Source: Volvox africanus (taxonomy: Eukaryota > Chlorophyta > Chlorophyceae > Chlamydomonadales > Volvocaceae). Taken from it: a stretch of DNA of 64,000 bases. Made by a program: the position numbers and the translations under genes. The notes below the pieces were generated by a model. That model saw only the letters and a program-made list of their open reading frames with translations, searched no databases and had not been told where the DNA came from. The stretch covers positions 3,039,501 to 3,103,500 of the forward strand of contig BSDZ01000080.1 in NCBI GenBank assembly GCA_030268105.1. Reading direction: 5' to 3'. Below are positions 1 to 10,753 of this stretch, in pieces. The first letter of the stretch is position 1; the number at the start of each line of letters is the position of its first letter.

Positions 1-102
1 GCCTTTCCGCCTCGGCTCCTTTCCTTTCCTACTTGCGCCGCCCGGTAATGAATATTTGCCCCTCCACCCTGCCCCGCGCCTAGGCGTATTCGTTCACCCC
101 AG

Positions 103-3071
103 GGCGACCCGTCTGGCCCCCTCCGCATGCTGCTGTTTGACGCGTTCCACGACGAATATCGCGGGGTGGTCCTGTTGGTGGAGGTTGTGGATGGGCGGGT
201 GGAGGTAGGGATGCGGGTGGCCATGGCGTCGACGGGTGCTGCGTACGAGGTGCAAGAGGTGGGTACCTAGGAGCGAGGGAGAGGGAGAGGGAGAGGGAGA
301 GGGAGAGGGAGAGGGAGAGGGAGAGGGAGAGGGAGAGGGAGAGGGAGAGGGAGAGGGAGAGGGAGAGGGAGAGGGAGAGGGAGAGGGAGAGGGAGAGGGA
401 GAGGGAGAGGGAGAGGGAGAGGGAGAGGGAGAGGGAGAGGGAGAGGGAGAGGGAGAGGGAGAGGGAGAGGGAGAGGGAGAGGGAGAGGGAGACCTACCCT
501 CTCTATAGGTCACATCAGAACCCCGATGGTCTACCACCCTGGACTCTTAGCTGTCCATGACTGATCTGTCATCCAAATGGGTTTCGCTCTCGCTCCAAAC
601 CTCCCTCTTAATCCACCTCGGCTCCAGGTGGGGTTGCAAGCCCCCGAGCGCCACCCCACGGGCCGTCTGCTGACCGGCCAGGTGGGCTACCTGCTGTGCG
701 GCATCAAGGACCTCAAGGCGGCTCGGGTGGGGGATACACTGTACGCAGCGGCACACCAATCGCAGGGCGTAGCAGCGGGAGCTGCAATCGCAGGGCCACC
801 ACCGCCACGTCTGCCAGGATTTAAGCCCGCCAAGGCCATGGTAGGCGCGGAGCGATTGGCGAAATGGGCTCAACTGGCCAATAGGGGATGTGGTAGGGTC
901 AGGTAGGCTTTGGTTTTTGGAGCTGAAGGCGGGAAGCAACGGAAATCTCGGATTGCTTGCTTCCGTCATAAGCTGTCTCGTTCAAGGACTTCAAGGACGC
1001 ATCGGGGTCACATCTCTCTATTTTTTCCGTTTCTCGCCGTTCTCCCCGGCGATTGAGAAAGCTGTAAGAGGGCACCAGACCCTGCCGCCTTTTCCATGTA
1101 CGTAGCTCAGGAGCTACCCGCAGCCTTCTTGCATGGCTTTTGTCTTGCAGCTCTAAAGTGCACCGAATCTGAGCGCTCTCACGCACACCCTCAGGTGTTT
1201 GCGGGATTATTCCCGCTCGGCGGTGACGGCCAAGAGTTTGAGTCACTGGCCACCGCTATGGACAAGTTGCTACTGAATGATGCCAGGTGATTAGGACCGG
1301 ACGCGGCCGGCCGAGTTGGGGGCTGACGCTATCCGCTTGACCAGGCACATAAAGGAGGGTGACATACGCCCCTGACTCCATCACACATCCAATATCGCAT
1401 GGTGTGGGGGGTTCCGGGGAAGAGGCGAGGGCATACTACGATACTGGTGGCGGCCTGCATGTGGCCCTTGTTGGTCACGATAGGCCGGATGGCGGCTCAT
1501 AGTGGAGAGGCCGTCGAGCTCATGTACTCCGGGAGCGGCGGCTGGGCTTCCGCCCTTCCTATTGTGCCAAACTCTTCTTAGCAACCCGCCGGATTGCAAC
1601 CCTTAGTCCGCTCTCCGCACTCCCCACTCCGCACGCAGTGTGGTCGTGAAGCGCGAAAACAGCGAGGCGCTGGGTCCCGGGTTCCGGTGCGGCTTTCTGG
1701 GCATGCTGCACATGGAGATCTTCACTCAGCGCTTGCAGCAGGAGTACGGCGCCAGCGTTGTCACAACTACGCCCATGGTGCCGTATGTGCTGGAGATGCC
1801 GGACGGCATCAGCCGTACGTTAGAGAGCGCGTCAGAATACCCCACCGACACGCGCGTGTCTCTCATCCTGGAGCCTACCGTCACTGCAACCCTCATCTCC
1901 CCAGACGCCTACCTGGGCCGCCTTATGGAGTTGTGTGCGGCTCGCCGAGGGGAGCAGCTGGAGCATAGCTCCCTGGGTGGTGGCCGCACAATGCTACGAT
2001 ACCGGTTGCCGCTGGCGGAGCTGGCAGGGGACTTTTACAGCCTGGTCAAAAGCCGATCTCAGGGGTGAGTGAGTAATTAGGGTTTTACAGAATCAGGCTG
2101 TTGAAAGCATGCATGCACATATCCTTCATGTATGGTTGGTGTCCGTTATGGTAGTAATAGGCTTGCACTTTTGACAGGGGTTGCGCTCAATTATCGACCC
2201 AATTGCTGCAGTGATCGTGTTTGCAAATGCCGCATGCTTTTTCTGCCACGGGGTACGCTGCGTGACCCGCAGCTATGCCTCGTTCGATTACGAGGAGGGC
2301 CCCTACCGCCCCGCCGACCTCGTCCGGCTGGACATCCTAGCGCACGGCAAGCCGGTGGACGCCCTGGCCCGCATGGTGGCGCGGGAGGAGGCGGCGTCCA
2401 TTGGTCGGGCGCTGCTGGTCAAGATGAAGGACTTGCTAGACCGCCAGCAGTTTGAAGTTGTGCTGCAGGTGCGTGTGTGTATGTGTGTACGAATGTATGT
2501 ATGTTATACATGTGGGAGTGGGCGCATTGGCCTCAGAGTTTTGACTATGGATGGGTAAGTGCAGTGAGGCCGAGAGCGCCAGATAGTCGGGCATGGGAGC
2601 AAAAGTACTCAGGTTTGGGCTTCGCGGTGGCTAAGTTTGCTGAAGGTTAGCGTGTTTCTTGTCGTAAATACATAACGGAGACACACAGGGCTGCGGGGTC
2701 TAGCTCCTCCAAGAGCTCACCATCACTGCGACATGTGGGAACGGCCAACTGAGGACTGGACTGGGGACTGTTCCTCCACCATTAACTGTCCGTCCATCCT
2801 ACAAACTAAATGTTCGATAAACCACGCGATTACTGCATTATTGCCCCTTACCGCCATCATTGCCCAACAGGCGGCGGCCAACGGGAAGATTGTAGCGCGT
2901 GAAACCATCAAGGCACTTCGCAAGAACGTAACTGCCAAGTGCTACGGCGGGGACGTGACTCGCAAACGCAAGCTACTGGATCGTCAGAAGGAGGGAAAGC
3001 GGCGAATGAAGCGGCTGGGCAGCATTGACGTGCCGCAGGAGCTGTTCCCCGAGCTAATGAAGACACGATGA
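103..3071 (+). CDS. Elongation factor 4 (LepA/GUF1), 3' portion
   Basis: EF4 is a ribosome-associated GTPase that remodels stalled elongation complexes in bacteria and organelles. The window starts after the GTPase domain. What remains is domain II onwards, read as six exons: 103-258, 628-840, 1195-1286, 1639-2064, 2273-2468 and 2871-3071 (427 codons plus stop, phases consistent). Visible family blocks are '[14 protein letters not shown]' (domain II), '[20 protein letters not shown]', 'GFKPAKAMV' followed by '[17 protein letters not shown]', '[20 protein letters not shown]' (domain III), '[20 protein letters not shown]', and the EF4-specific C-terminal signature '[18 protein letters not shown]' with a basic tail. 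The organelle (chloroplast or mitochondrion) cannot be decided without the N-terminus. Intron 1 carries a hexanucleotide repeat. The gene converges on the kinesin gene downstream. The family assignment is very secure; the exon borders are by eye. Confidence 0.93.
275..492 (+). repeat. GGGAGA hexanucleotide repeat (about 36 units)
   Basis: An almost uninterrupted run of the 6-mer GGGAGA about 218 bp long lies in the first visible intron of the EF4 gene. The sense strand is all purine, with a G-triplet every six bases. Long dipeptide ORFs (Gly-Glu on +, Ser-Pro on -) across it are artefacts of the repeat. Confidence 0.98.
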
Positions 3072-4293
3072 GCAAGCCGGCTAGCCAGTCGTGGTGCAAC
3101 TGGCGGGGCCCAGGATCTGAGAACGGGGAGAGGTAGGGGTGTGGCGCTAGCTGCGGCATGACTTTGAGTTTCGCCTATTGGCTGGGATACCCGCCCAGGG
3201 GAAGAGGAGAAGCTCTGCTGCAGTGACCTGCAAATGAGGCAAGGTGCGGACGGAGGGGCTGCTGTGCCATTGCGTGCTGCCTCTCAAAACGACTTCCACA
3301 TGCTTGTGCGCGGTTCCGTGCGAGCCGTTAGGGCTATATGTGTCGGGGCATCAAGAAGGGCTTTGGTTGCGTTTTGGGCGTTTCTTTGGCAACAGACCGC
3401 TGTGCAGCCTTGCTAATGAATCATCCTACAAGAAATACCGGGGCCTTTATTGTCACCAACTGTCACGGCCCCTCGATACAAGTGTTTACATCTCATGATC
3501 CCCAAGCAGCCTCATAATTTCAGGCAATATTAAAGTTTATATGAATAAGCGTAAATCACGTCGCTATGCGCTCATCGCTCCTGTCGTGAACTCCTGCACA
3601 CGATGTTAAGTCGGCGGCGTGTGTCTATGTGTTTAAGCTGAGCTGCGTGATACTGTGCCGCGTGTCAACCCCCCCCCGTGCCCGCATCTCCAAGCGCAAT
3701 GTACAGTGCCATAATGTACTGCACTTTAGTACTCAATGCTGCCCCGCTGCACCTCCAGAAGCTGGCAGCTCGGCCCCACCGATTCAGTCGCAGCCCTCTT
3801 GAGGGGCCCCAGCACGCACACACGACATACGGCCCACTGGTATTGCTGCCTTCACACGACCGACACTCATGGGGTGAAATAGTCCAGAACACAACGACCG
3901 GTCAACAGCTATTATAATATTAGGCACTGGTTCGTTGTCTGTCCACTCGTCAATCAGTTGTTTGGTTAAGGGTCTTAAGTACGTCGCTCGTTTAGTAGTT
4001 CATCTGTGTCACGATTCAAGAAAGGGCTATTTGTTAGTCGGCAGGGCTTGTTGGAGCATGATAGTAGAAGTTACAACCCCTGACTTGGTCTTCATTTAAT
4101 GGGTAGGGGGCCTGCTTGTGTGGTCAGGCACTGGCGCGGAGCCCAACAGAGGTAGGTAGCAGACGGCATGAAGCCAGGCCCCGTGGCACTACCCACCCCG
4201 CATTTCCATGGCGCCTCTCCAAAGCCCCTGTTCCTTTTATATACTGTGGATGTGCCGAGAATGAATTACGTCGCATGGGTGTACACAAATGCT
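3072..4293. other. Convergent intergenic region
   Basis: This is the 3'-to-3' space between the EF4 gene (+) and the kinesin gene (-). No coding exon with family similarity is visible; short open frames lack support. It contains a C-run near 3670 and the candidate kinesin poly(A) motif at 4071-4075. Confidence 0.6.
4071..4075 (-). promoter_or_regulatory. Candidate TGTAA poly(A) signal (kinesin gene)
   Basis: TTACA on the + strand reads TGTAA on the minus strand, the usual chlorophycean polyadenylation motif. It lies about 220 nt after the proposed kinesin stop. Confidence 0.5.
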
Positions 4294-7200
4294 TCAACAT
4301 GCTTTAGCCGCAATACACACCTAACCCGGAGCACCGCAGGTGCCTCCCGATAACCTTAATACCCTCACACCTTACCTGGTTCCGAAAGGCGTTGGTAGCC
4401 AGCTTCAGCTCGTCCGAATGGTGCTGTCCCCTCATCACTAGCACGAGTCCATCATCAAGCGGCGGACAGCTGGATGGAGTCAGTTTAGGTTCCGGCGGGC
4501 CCCCATTGGGTTCCCCTGTCAGGTCGATAACGGTGGCATCCGCACTGCTGTCAGGCCCCAAAACCTGTGACTTGGCCGGCGTAGCTGACAGCGTTGCCTT
4601 TGAGGCGGAGGAGGGCAACGTCACCGGGCTCGGCGGCTGCGGTGGTATGAAGCGCGGCACCGGCGGCGGAGTAGATAGCGCTGACGCGAGCACGGATCCC
4701 GTCGCTCGAGAGTTGGTGCGCGCCAGTGCTGCAGCACTGCCGGTGGTGGTGCGATTGAGCAGCAAGATTCCACCACCGGAGGGAGCGCGGCTGGGCGGCG
4801 CAGAGGAGGACAACGCTGAGCAGGAGCTGTCCTCAGGGACGGTCCCGGGGCTGGCTCCGGGCTCGGAGCGGCTAGCACTTTGGTGAAGCTGCAGATGCTG
4901 GCCTGAAAAGGGGCTGCTGCCGGCGCCACCGGGACCACTTGCAAGCCCTAGGGAATCTCCCAGCTGCACAGCTGCCGCCACAGCCCCGCTCGCCTCGTGT
5001 CTCAGCTTGGTCACCTCGGACTGCAACTGCTCAGTCATGTTTTCCAGCTGGTGGATCTGCGAGTCACGGTTTTGACACATGCCGACGTCGCCGACAGGGA
5101 TCTTTCAACCACGAGAACTGGAGGCAGAAGTTCAAATCGTGCGCGCTGGGTTGCTATGACTTTGGAGGTCTACCCACCACGCTCCACGTAATACCAATTT
5201 ATGTATGCTCTTGCCCACTGCGCACGTCCCCCATCCGTGGCTGCTTCCAAGAACCGGCAGAATTGCAGAATGCTCGGTGCCTGCTACCGGTAAACCAGTA
5301 TGCCCGTGTATGCGTGCATACGGACTTGGCCATCTGGCCACGTCTTCCAAATTATAGGATTGAGGAAAAGTAAGCATTGGCTGTGCCGGTGTTAGGACCC
5401 TGACATGATGCGTGATTGGTGTGACCCAAGCCTCTCCTGCCCGCAAAACATCTAGTGGTTGGTGCAGTGGTGGTGTGGCTTCTTTTCTGTTGTCCTCACA
5501 TCTCTGGGCGAGCTCAAGTCAACGGCAGAATCCATTTCGACTGCCGCCTATTTCGGCTCCTTCCTGGTAAGATGTTCCTCAGTCCCTATACGCCACCGCG
5601 TCAACTTCCAAGCTGTACTGGGAAATTGCGCCGTAATTGGCCCGTGGGACTAACCCAATCCGTAACCCACCAGTTTATCTTTGAGCTCCAGCTGACCCTT
5701 ATGATCGGTTTCAGAGCGCTTCTTCTCTATTTCCAGCATTCGCACCCGCTCCTGCAGCTGCTTCATCCCGTCCACTCGAGGCCCTGTATCGCGCTCCGCC
5801 TGCAGTGCCTCTAGCCGGGCCTGCCGTTCTGATGCCTCGGACTCAGCTCTGGCCGCTGCTTCACGCAGCCTCTCGCACTCCGCCTGCAACCTCAGCATAC
5901 TCTCTCGCGATTCCCCGCCTTCTACCCGCAGTCGCTCACACTCCGCCTGCAACCGCCCCAGCTGCTGCTCCGACAGCGAGCACATGGCACGTAACCGTTC
6001 GCACTCGGTCTGCAACGGCACGAAGCGCGCCGCCGCTGTTGCCTCAGCAACGATGCGTGCTTCCTGTGCCGCCGCGGCAGCAGCAGCACGGGCTTCCGTG
6101 AGCTGTTGCCGGAGCGCAGCACCCTCCGAACGCGCTTCCACCAGCTCTTTCTCACCAATTGCGATCTGGATCAGCTGTTCCCGGGCAGCTGCCAGCTGCT
6201 TCTCTACCTCTGCCAGTTTGCTCGTCCGCGCCTCCAGTTGTGCCTGTGTAGCCTCCAACTCGTGCACCAACGCAATTGCTCCGTCACTGCTCTCCCACTG
6301 CAGGTCCGCCTCTGCCCCCTCCGCTGCATCTGCCCGCTCTTCGCCAGCCTCTACCTCCTCATCCGTCAAGCCCTCCTGCAGTACCAACTCTAGTCGATCA
6401 CCTTCAGGTACGTCGTCCTGCTGCTGCTGCTTTTCTTGCTGCTGCTGCTGCAGGACCCCCGCCGCCGCCGTTTGACTGTCCATGATGCGGAGCTGCAGCT
6501 GCTCGAGCTGTTGCTTTGTCAGCGCCAGCTCCTGTGCTAAACCCACCGCGTCAGCGTTGGCTTCCTGCAGCTGCTGCTGTAGTTGCCGTATGCTCGTCTG
6601 GTAGGTGGTCACCTCTATATCTTGCGCGGCGGCCAGCTGGCCCTTGAGGACCGTCAGCTGCGTGAGCGATGATAAGACACAGCTGGAATCGCAGGGTTTG
6701 CGAGCTTTTCACGCGCCATACCAAGCTGCTCACTAGACCTGCTCTTGCCTTTTGCAGCATTGCCCAACACCCCCCCCTGCAGGCACACATTGTTCCAATG
6801 AAAAGGCAATAACTGCATACCCTCCTTTTCCAGGCATTGGGGACCCTCAACTACCCATGCTTTGAACCTATCTTCCCGCCGTGCACGCACCTGCTCTCTC
6901 GCCTGCACCAACTGCTGCTCTGCCGCCCTATGCTGCATCTGCACCTGCTCCGCCAATGACTGCGCACCCGCCAGCTCGCCGTTCAGCCGCACGACCTGCA
7001 GCTGACATTCATGCAGCCGGCATTTAAGGTCGGCCGTGGAGCGTGCCACGGCGCGTGCCTCTGCCTCTGCAGCGGCGGCCGCTTCCTGCAGCTCTGCGTT
7101 GCACTGCTGTAGCTCCGCCAGCTGCAACCGTGTGGAAGTGTGTGCGCCGCGTTCCAACTCCAGCGCTGCCTCCGCTTCATTCTGCTGCCGTGCACTTGTA

Positions 7201-10200
7201 CGTTGCAGCTCACTATGCAACTCCGACAGGCGTGCTAGCTCCTCGCGCATGGCTTCCACGTGTTGTGAGCGGCCCTGCAGCCGTCCTTGACTGCTTTCCA
7301 AGTCCGCCAGTTGCTGCCGCAGCTTGTTGTTAATGGCCTGCACGTCTCGTGGATTTATCAGGTAAAGGAGACCGCCGACGTGCGAAGCAGGGATGAACCT
7401 CCCGCCTTCCGGGCTTTGCATTCCAAACCTCAATAACCAAACTCAGCTACCTTGGATTTGGGCAGGGGCCATGGAGGAGCAGCAATAGCGCGGCATCCGG
7501 CCTTAATACGAGCATGACGCCAAAACAAATCCAGATTAGTATCTGTCACGGAACCCTTGCCAGCGCAGCCAAAGTACGTGTACCCGCCCAACCCTAACGC
7601 AGACCTGCATGTTTTGCAGCTGTCCATAGATCTCCTCGGGACAAAGCTGTGGGGGCCGCTTGGCTGCCATGTTGACCTGCGCAAATGTACGTATATTTCG
7701 CGCCCGCTGTGCGAACATGAGTGTGCTCTTGGTAACGTGCACGTCTGTTAGAAAGCGGCTGACGGTGGTCACGAGCGCCACGCGCGCCTTCTGCGGGTTA
7801 AGTCCCTCCTGGAGCACCTGGGTGGGCAGAAAGATGGGAGGGAGAAGCCCAGTTGACATGGCATGACGGAGTGGAATATCCACTACGCCAGCGGCAGCAG
7901 ATAAACAGCAGATAAAACCAGCACTGTCTTGTCATTATCATCTCTTTGAGCTGCTGTAACGACCGTTGTGATTGTGCCTCGCAGACTGTGCCCTTAGGTC
8001 TGGATATTTTAGACCATAACCGGAAATTACAGCCGTGCAGACGCCTGCACGTGTACTTCCTCCACTCATCAATTCGCAGCAGTTTTGGGTCGTACCTGGG
8101 TGAGCAACGAGTCCCTATACGGAACGTGGATGCTGGAGTTCGACAGGCTGTTGACCACCCGCTCCAGCGCCTGAAGCGACTTATTGATGTAGATAGTCTC
8201 ATTCTGCTGCGTGCTGCTCGAGGCATTAGACATGCTTTCGCTGCCTGCATATTGAAAACCCACGGCGCGGCATGACATGTGGGCAGCTGGAGGAGCGGGA
8301 AGGAGCCGGGGGGCCGTAGGCGAAGCTGTTTCGGCCATGACCCTAGAGGTGTCATAGGCACTCCCAAACGATGTAAACCTAAGCTCGGGACTGCGTGGTG
8401 AGGAACCCGCAAGGTATGGCTGGCCTCACCCCGGCCCCCTACTGGCCGAAAAAATTATCATTCCCTTCACGCTTGAGCCTTCCTGAGAGCTAACCACCGA
8501 GTGAGAGGTAACCACGTGTGGTACAAGATACCACACATTATTCACACGTGGTCCCCCTGTCCATCCACCCCAACTCGTTGCCTTGGATGCCCGCAGCTCT
8601 TTTCCCCTGCTAGGCCCGTCCCGGCTGACCCTTTGCCTTTTCTTTCTGAGTCTCGACCTATTTGCCCGTCTCCCCTACTGCGCCCCAACTACCTGCCAAA
8701 TCTACCAGGAATAATGTAGAATCGACTCCCGAATCATCTGGCAGCGCGGCCATCTGTTCTAAGCGCAACTTCACAAACGCATGGCTGCGGCTGCTGGTGG
8801 CGTTGCGCACTGTGGCGTCCCGGGCCCGCAGGTCTAGCGCCTCTAGCACCAGCCCAAGCAACTTACTCACTGCGAAGCGGCGCATAGTGAGAGGGGAGCA
8901 GCGAGGTATTGATATGTGCGTGGCCAATTGATTTAATAATAGGTGGCGTACATGGCTTATGACATTATGAGTGATCCCTTGGGATGGATGGACAGAGTGG
9001 TTGGCACTGGAGCGCTTCAAGCCTAAAGGCACCCAATCGCGTGAAAGCCGTGTGCCAACGGCCTTTCTTTCTATACAGCGGAATAGGTACGCGGGGAAGC
9101 AATTCACCCGATACGCTGCTAAACCGGCCTCCCAAGCCGATGCCAGTGCTGACTCCTTTTGGCAGTCGGATTGGGCGGCTGCCACAATCTACGCTGTCGC
9201 GCTTTTCAGGTGCGCACCCGGCCAGTCAGAACGGCACATACGGGGTACGTACCATCATCAATTTGCTTGGGCCTGTGCTGACCATACTCCACAACGCCCC
9301 TATTCATCGGCTTCCTCTCAACACCCCCCGCGTCTAGCAAGCTGAACAGTTCATCGTTATACACCTCAAACACTGCGACGCTCAGGCGCGTCAGATGCGT
9401 CCGGAGGCAAATCTGCTCCTCAATCCGGTTCAGCACCAGGTGCAGCAAGCCTTGCACCTGCGGCACCAGACAGGCGCACGATGCCTACTAATAATCCCCA
9501 TACCCCTACTGCTAAGTAGCCAGCTCCATTTATACACATGGGAGCATGTTATTAGTACAACGCATTGAGATCAAGCAAAAGTAGGCACAAACGGAGCAGA
9601 CAAACGGCCATATCGGGACCGTCGCACCTGAGCGTCAGGCTCTTTGGAACCGAACATGGTGTATGTCTTTCCAGAGCCTGTCTGCCCGTAAGCCATGATG
9701 GAGACGTTGATGCCACTAAGAAACTGCCGCAGCAAGTCCCCGCCGATGGCTGCGGACAGATAGAGCTGTATCAGTGCCCGGGAACCGGATTGGACTTACC
9801 CAAAGCCCGCATGGACGCCGTACTGGCCCTACCGTCGAAGACCTCTTGGTTGGTAGCATCATCAAGAACTCCATCGAAATGCGAGAACCTGATGGTAAGA
9901 TTACATTTTAGCGCCCATCAGCGAACCATCGCACGAAGCGTAACAAAGGTACAAGGGCCTCACCAATTCTCCTTACTATTGGCCGCTGGCAAGACAATTC
10001 CACGCTTTCCATCCTTTTCGCAAACCTCCAGTGCTTCTTTGGTGCGGCCTGCAATCCAGGCTTGGGATTTACGAACGTGCACGCGTGCATGCGTCCAAGC
10101 GTCAACCCATAGCATGCACGCCTTACCCTGCCTTAAGTCATCCTCCAAAACAGGCTTCACGCGAACAAAAACCTAGCGGCAAGTACCGGCTTAGTTTCCG

Positions 10201-10502
10201 TCAACCCTGGTTAACAGCCACCAATGGATGGACGACCAGGCGTACGTGCAGTTGTTTCGCACCTTGACTGAGTCGCTATGGCGGGGAGAGAAGCGCCTCT
10301 TGATGGTGGTGGATGTCTCATTAATTACCAACGATCGTGGTTTTAGGCAAGTGAGGGTCTGGCGCAGCTGTGAAAAATGAATGCCACTGTGTGGAGTCTT
10401 GACAGTACCCTTAGGGGTTGTTACATTAGCTTCAGAATTCTCAGCTTCAAGCATGCCTCGCCCCGTGAAGAGGCGGGCTGGGGTCTTAAAGGTATTTTTC
10501 AT
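4294..10502 (-). CDS. Divergent kinesin, N-terminal motor with coiled coil
   Basis: Microtubule motor ATPase. Thirteen proposed exons: 10502-10263, 10172-10127, 10048-9964, 9888-9800, 9749-9628, 9457-9253, 8869-8693, 8244-8096, 7817-7605, 7337-6891, 6657-5671, 5056-4376 and a tentative last 4320-4294 (1155 aa, phases consistent). Motor landmarks in order: 'SVK' joined to '[11 protein letters not shown]' (beta1), '[16 protein letters not shown]', P-loop '[13 protein letters not shown]', '[13 protein letters not shown]', switch I '[10 protein letters not shown]', switch II 'DLAGSE' (split by an intron), '[14 protein letters not shown]', '[10 protein letters not shown]', then '[12 protein letters not shown]'. 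About 480 Gln/Glu/Ala-rich coiled-coil residues follow, then a Ser/Pro-rich tail containing 'VIDLTG'. An N-terminal extension of about 75 aa precedes the motor. The subfamily is not recognised; the long post-motor coiled coil suggests a dimeric, possibly flagellar, kinesin. The start codon and last exon are uncertain. Confidence 0.88.
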
Positions 10503-10529
10503 TATAGTAAGCGGCCGTTCACGGCAACT

Positions 10530-10534
10530 TTACA
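10530..10534 (-). promoter_or_regulatory. Candidate TGTAA poly(A) signal (RS-rich gene)
   Basis: TTACA on + reads TGTAA on the minus strand about 220 nt after the RS-rich gene stop at 10754. It falls just upstream of the kinesin start, so the two transcription units are tightly packed. Confidence 0.4.
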
Positions 10535-10753
10535 CAAGGCCAACCACTCATGCTGTAACGTTCAATCAGTAATTTGTCAAGAGAAATTTTGTGGGTTAGA
10601 AGCGTCTCTGAAATGATTGTAACTTTCAGTCGCAAATCCGAATCCAGGCTCACAGCCGTACCAGACGTTAGCAGGCGTTCGCCACATCAATCCAGGCGCT
10701 GCATTCCATGGTATACGTATATTGACGCCGCTTGGGCATCATTTTGTGGGCAG

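Noticed and set aside
94..537. Ser-Pro and Gly-Glu dipeptide ORFs on both strands
   Set aside because: Produced entirely by the GGGAGA repeat inside an intron; no start context or similarity.
5125..5150. tRNA B-box-like AGTTCAAATC
   Set aside because: The flanking bases cannot form a T-stem and no A-box or acceptor stem is present.
5984..6475. Ser/Cys/Ala-rich + strand ORF
   Set aside because: Antisense shadow of the kinesin coiled coil.
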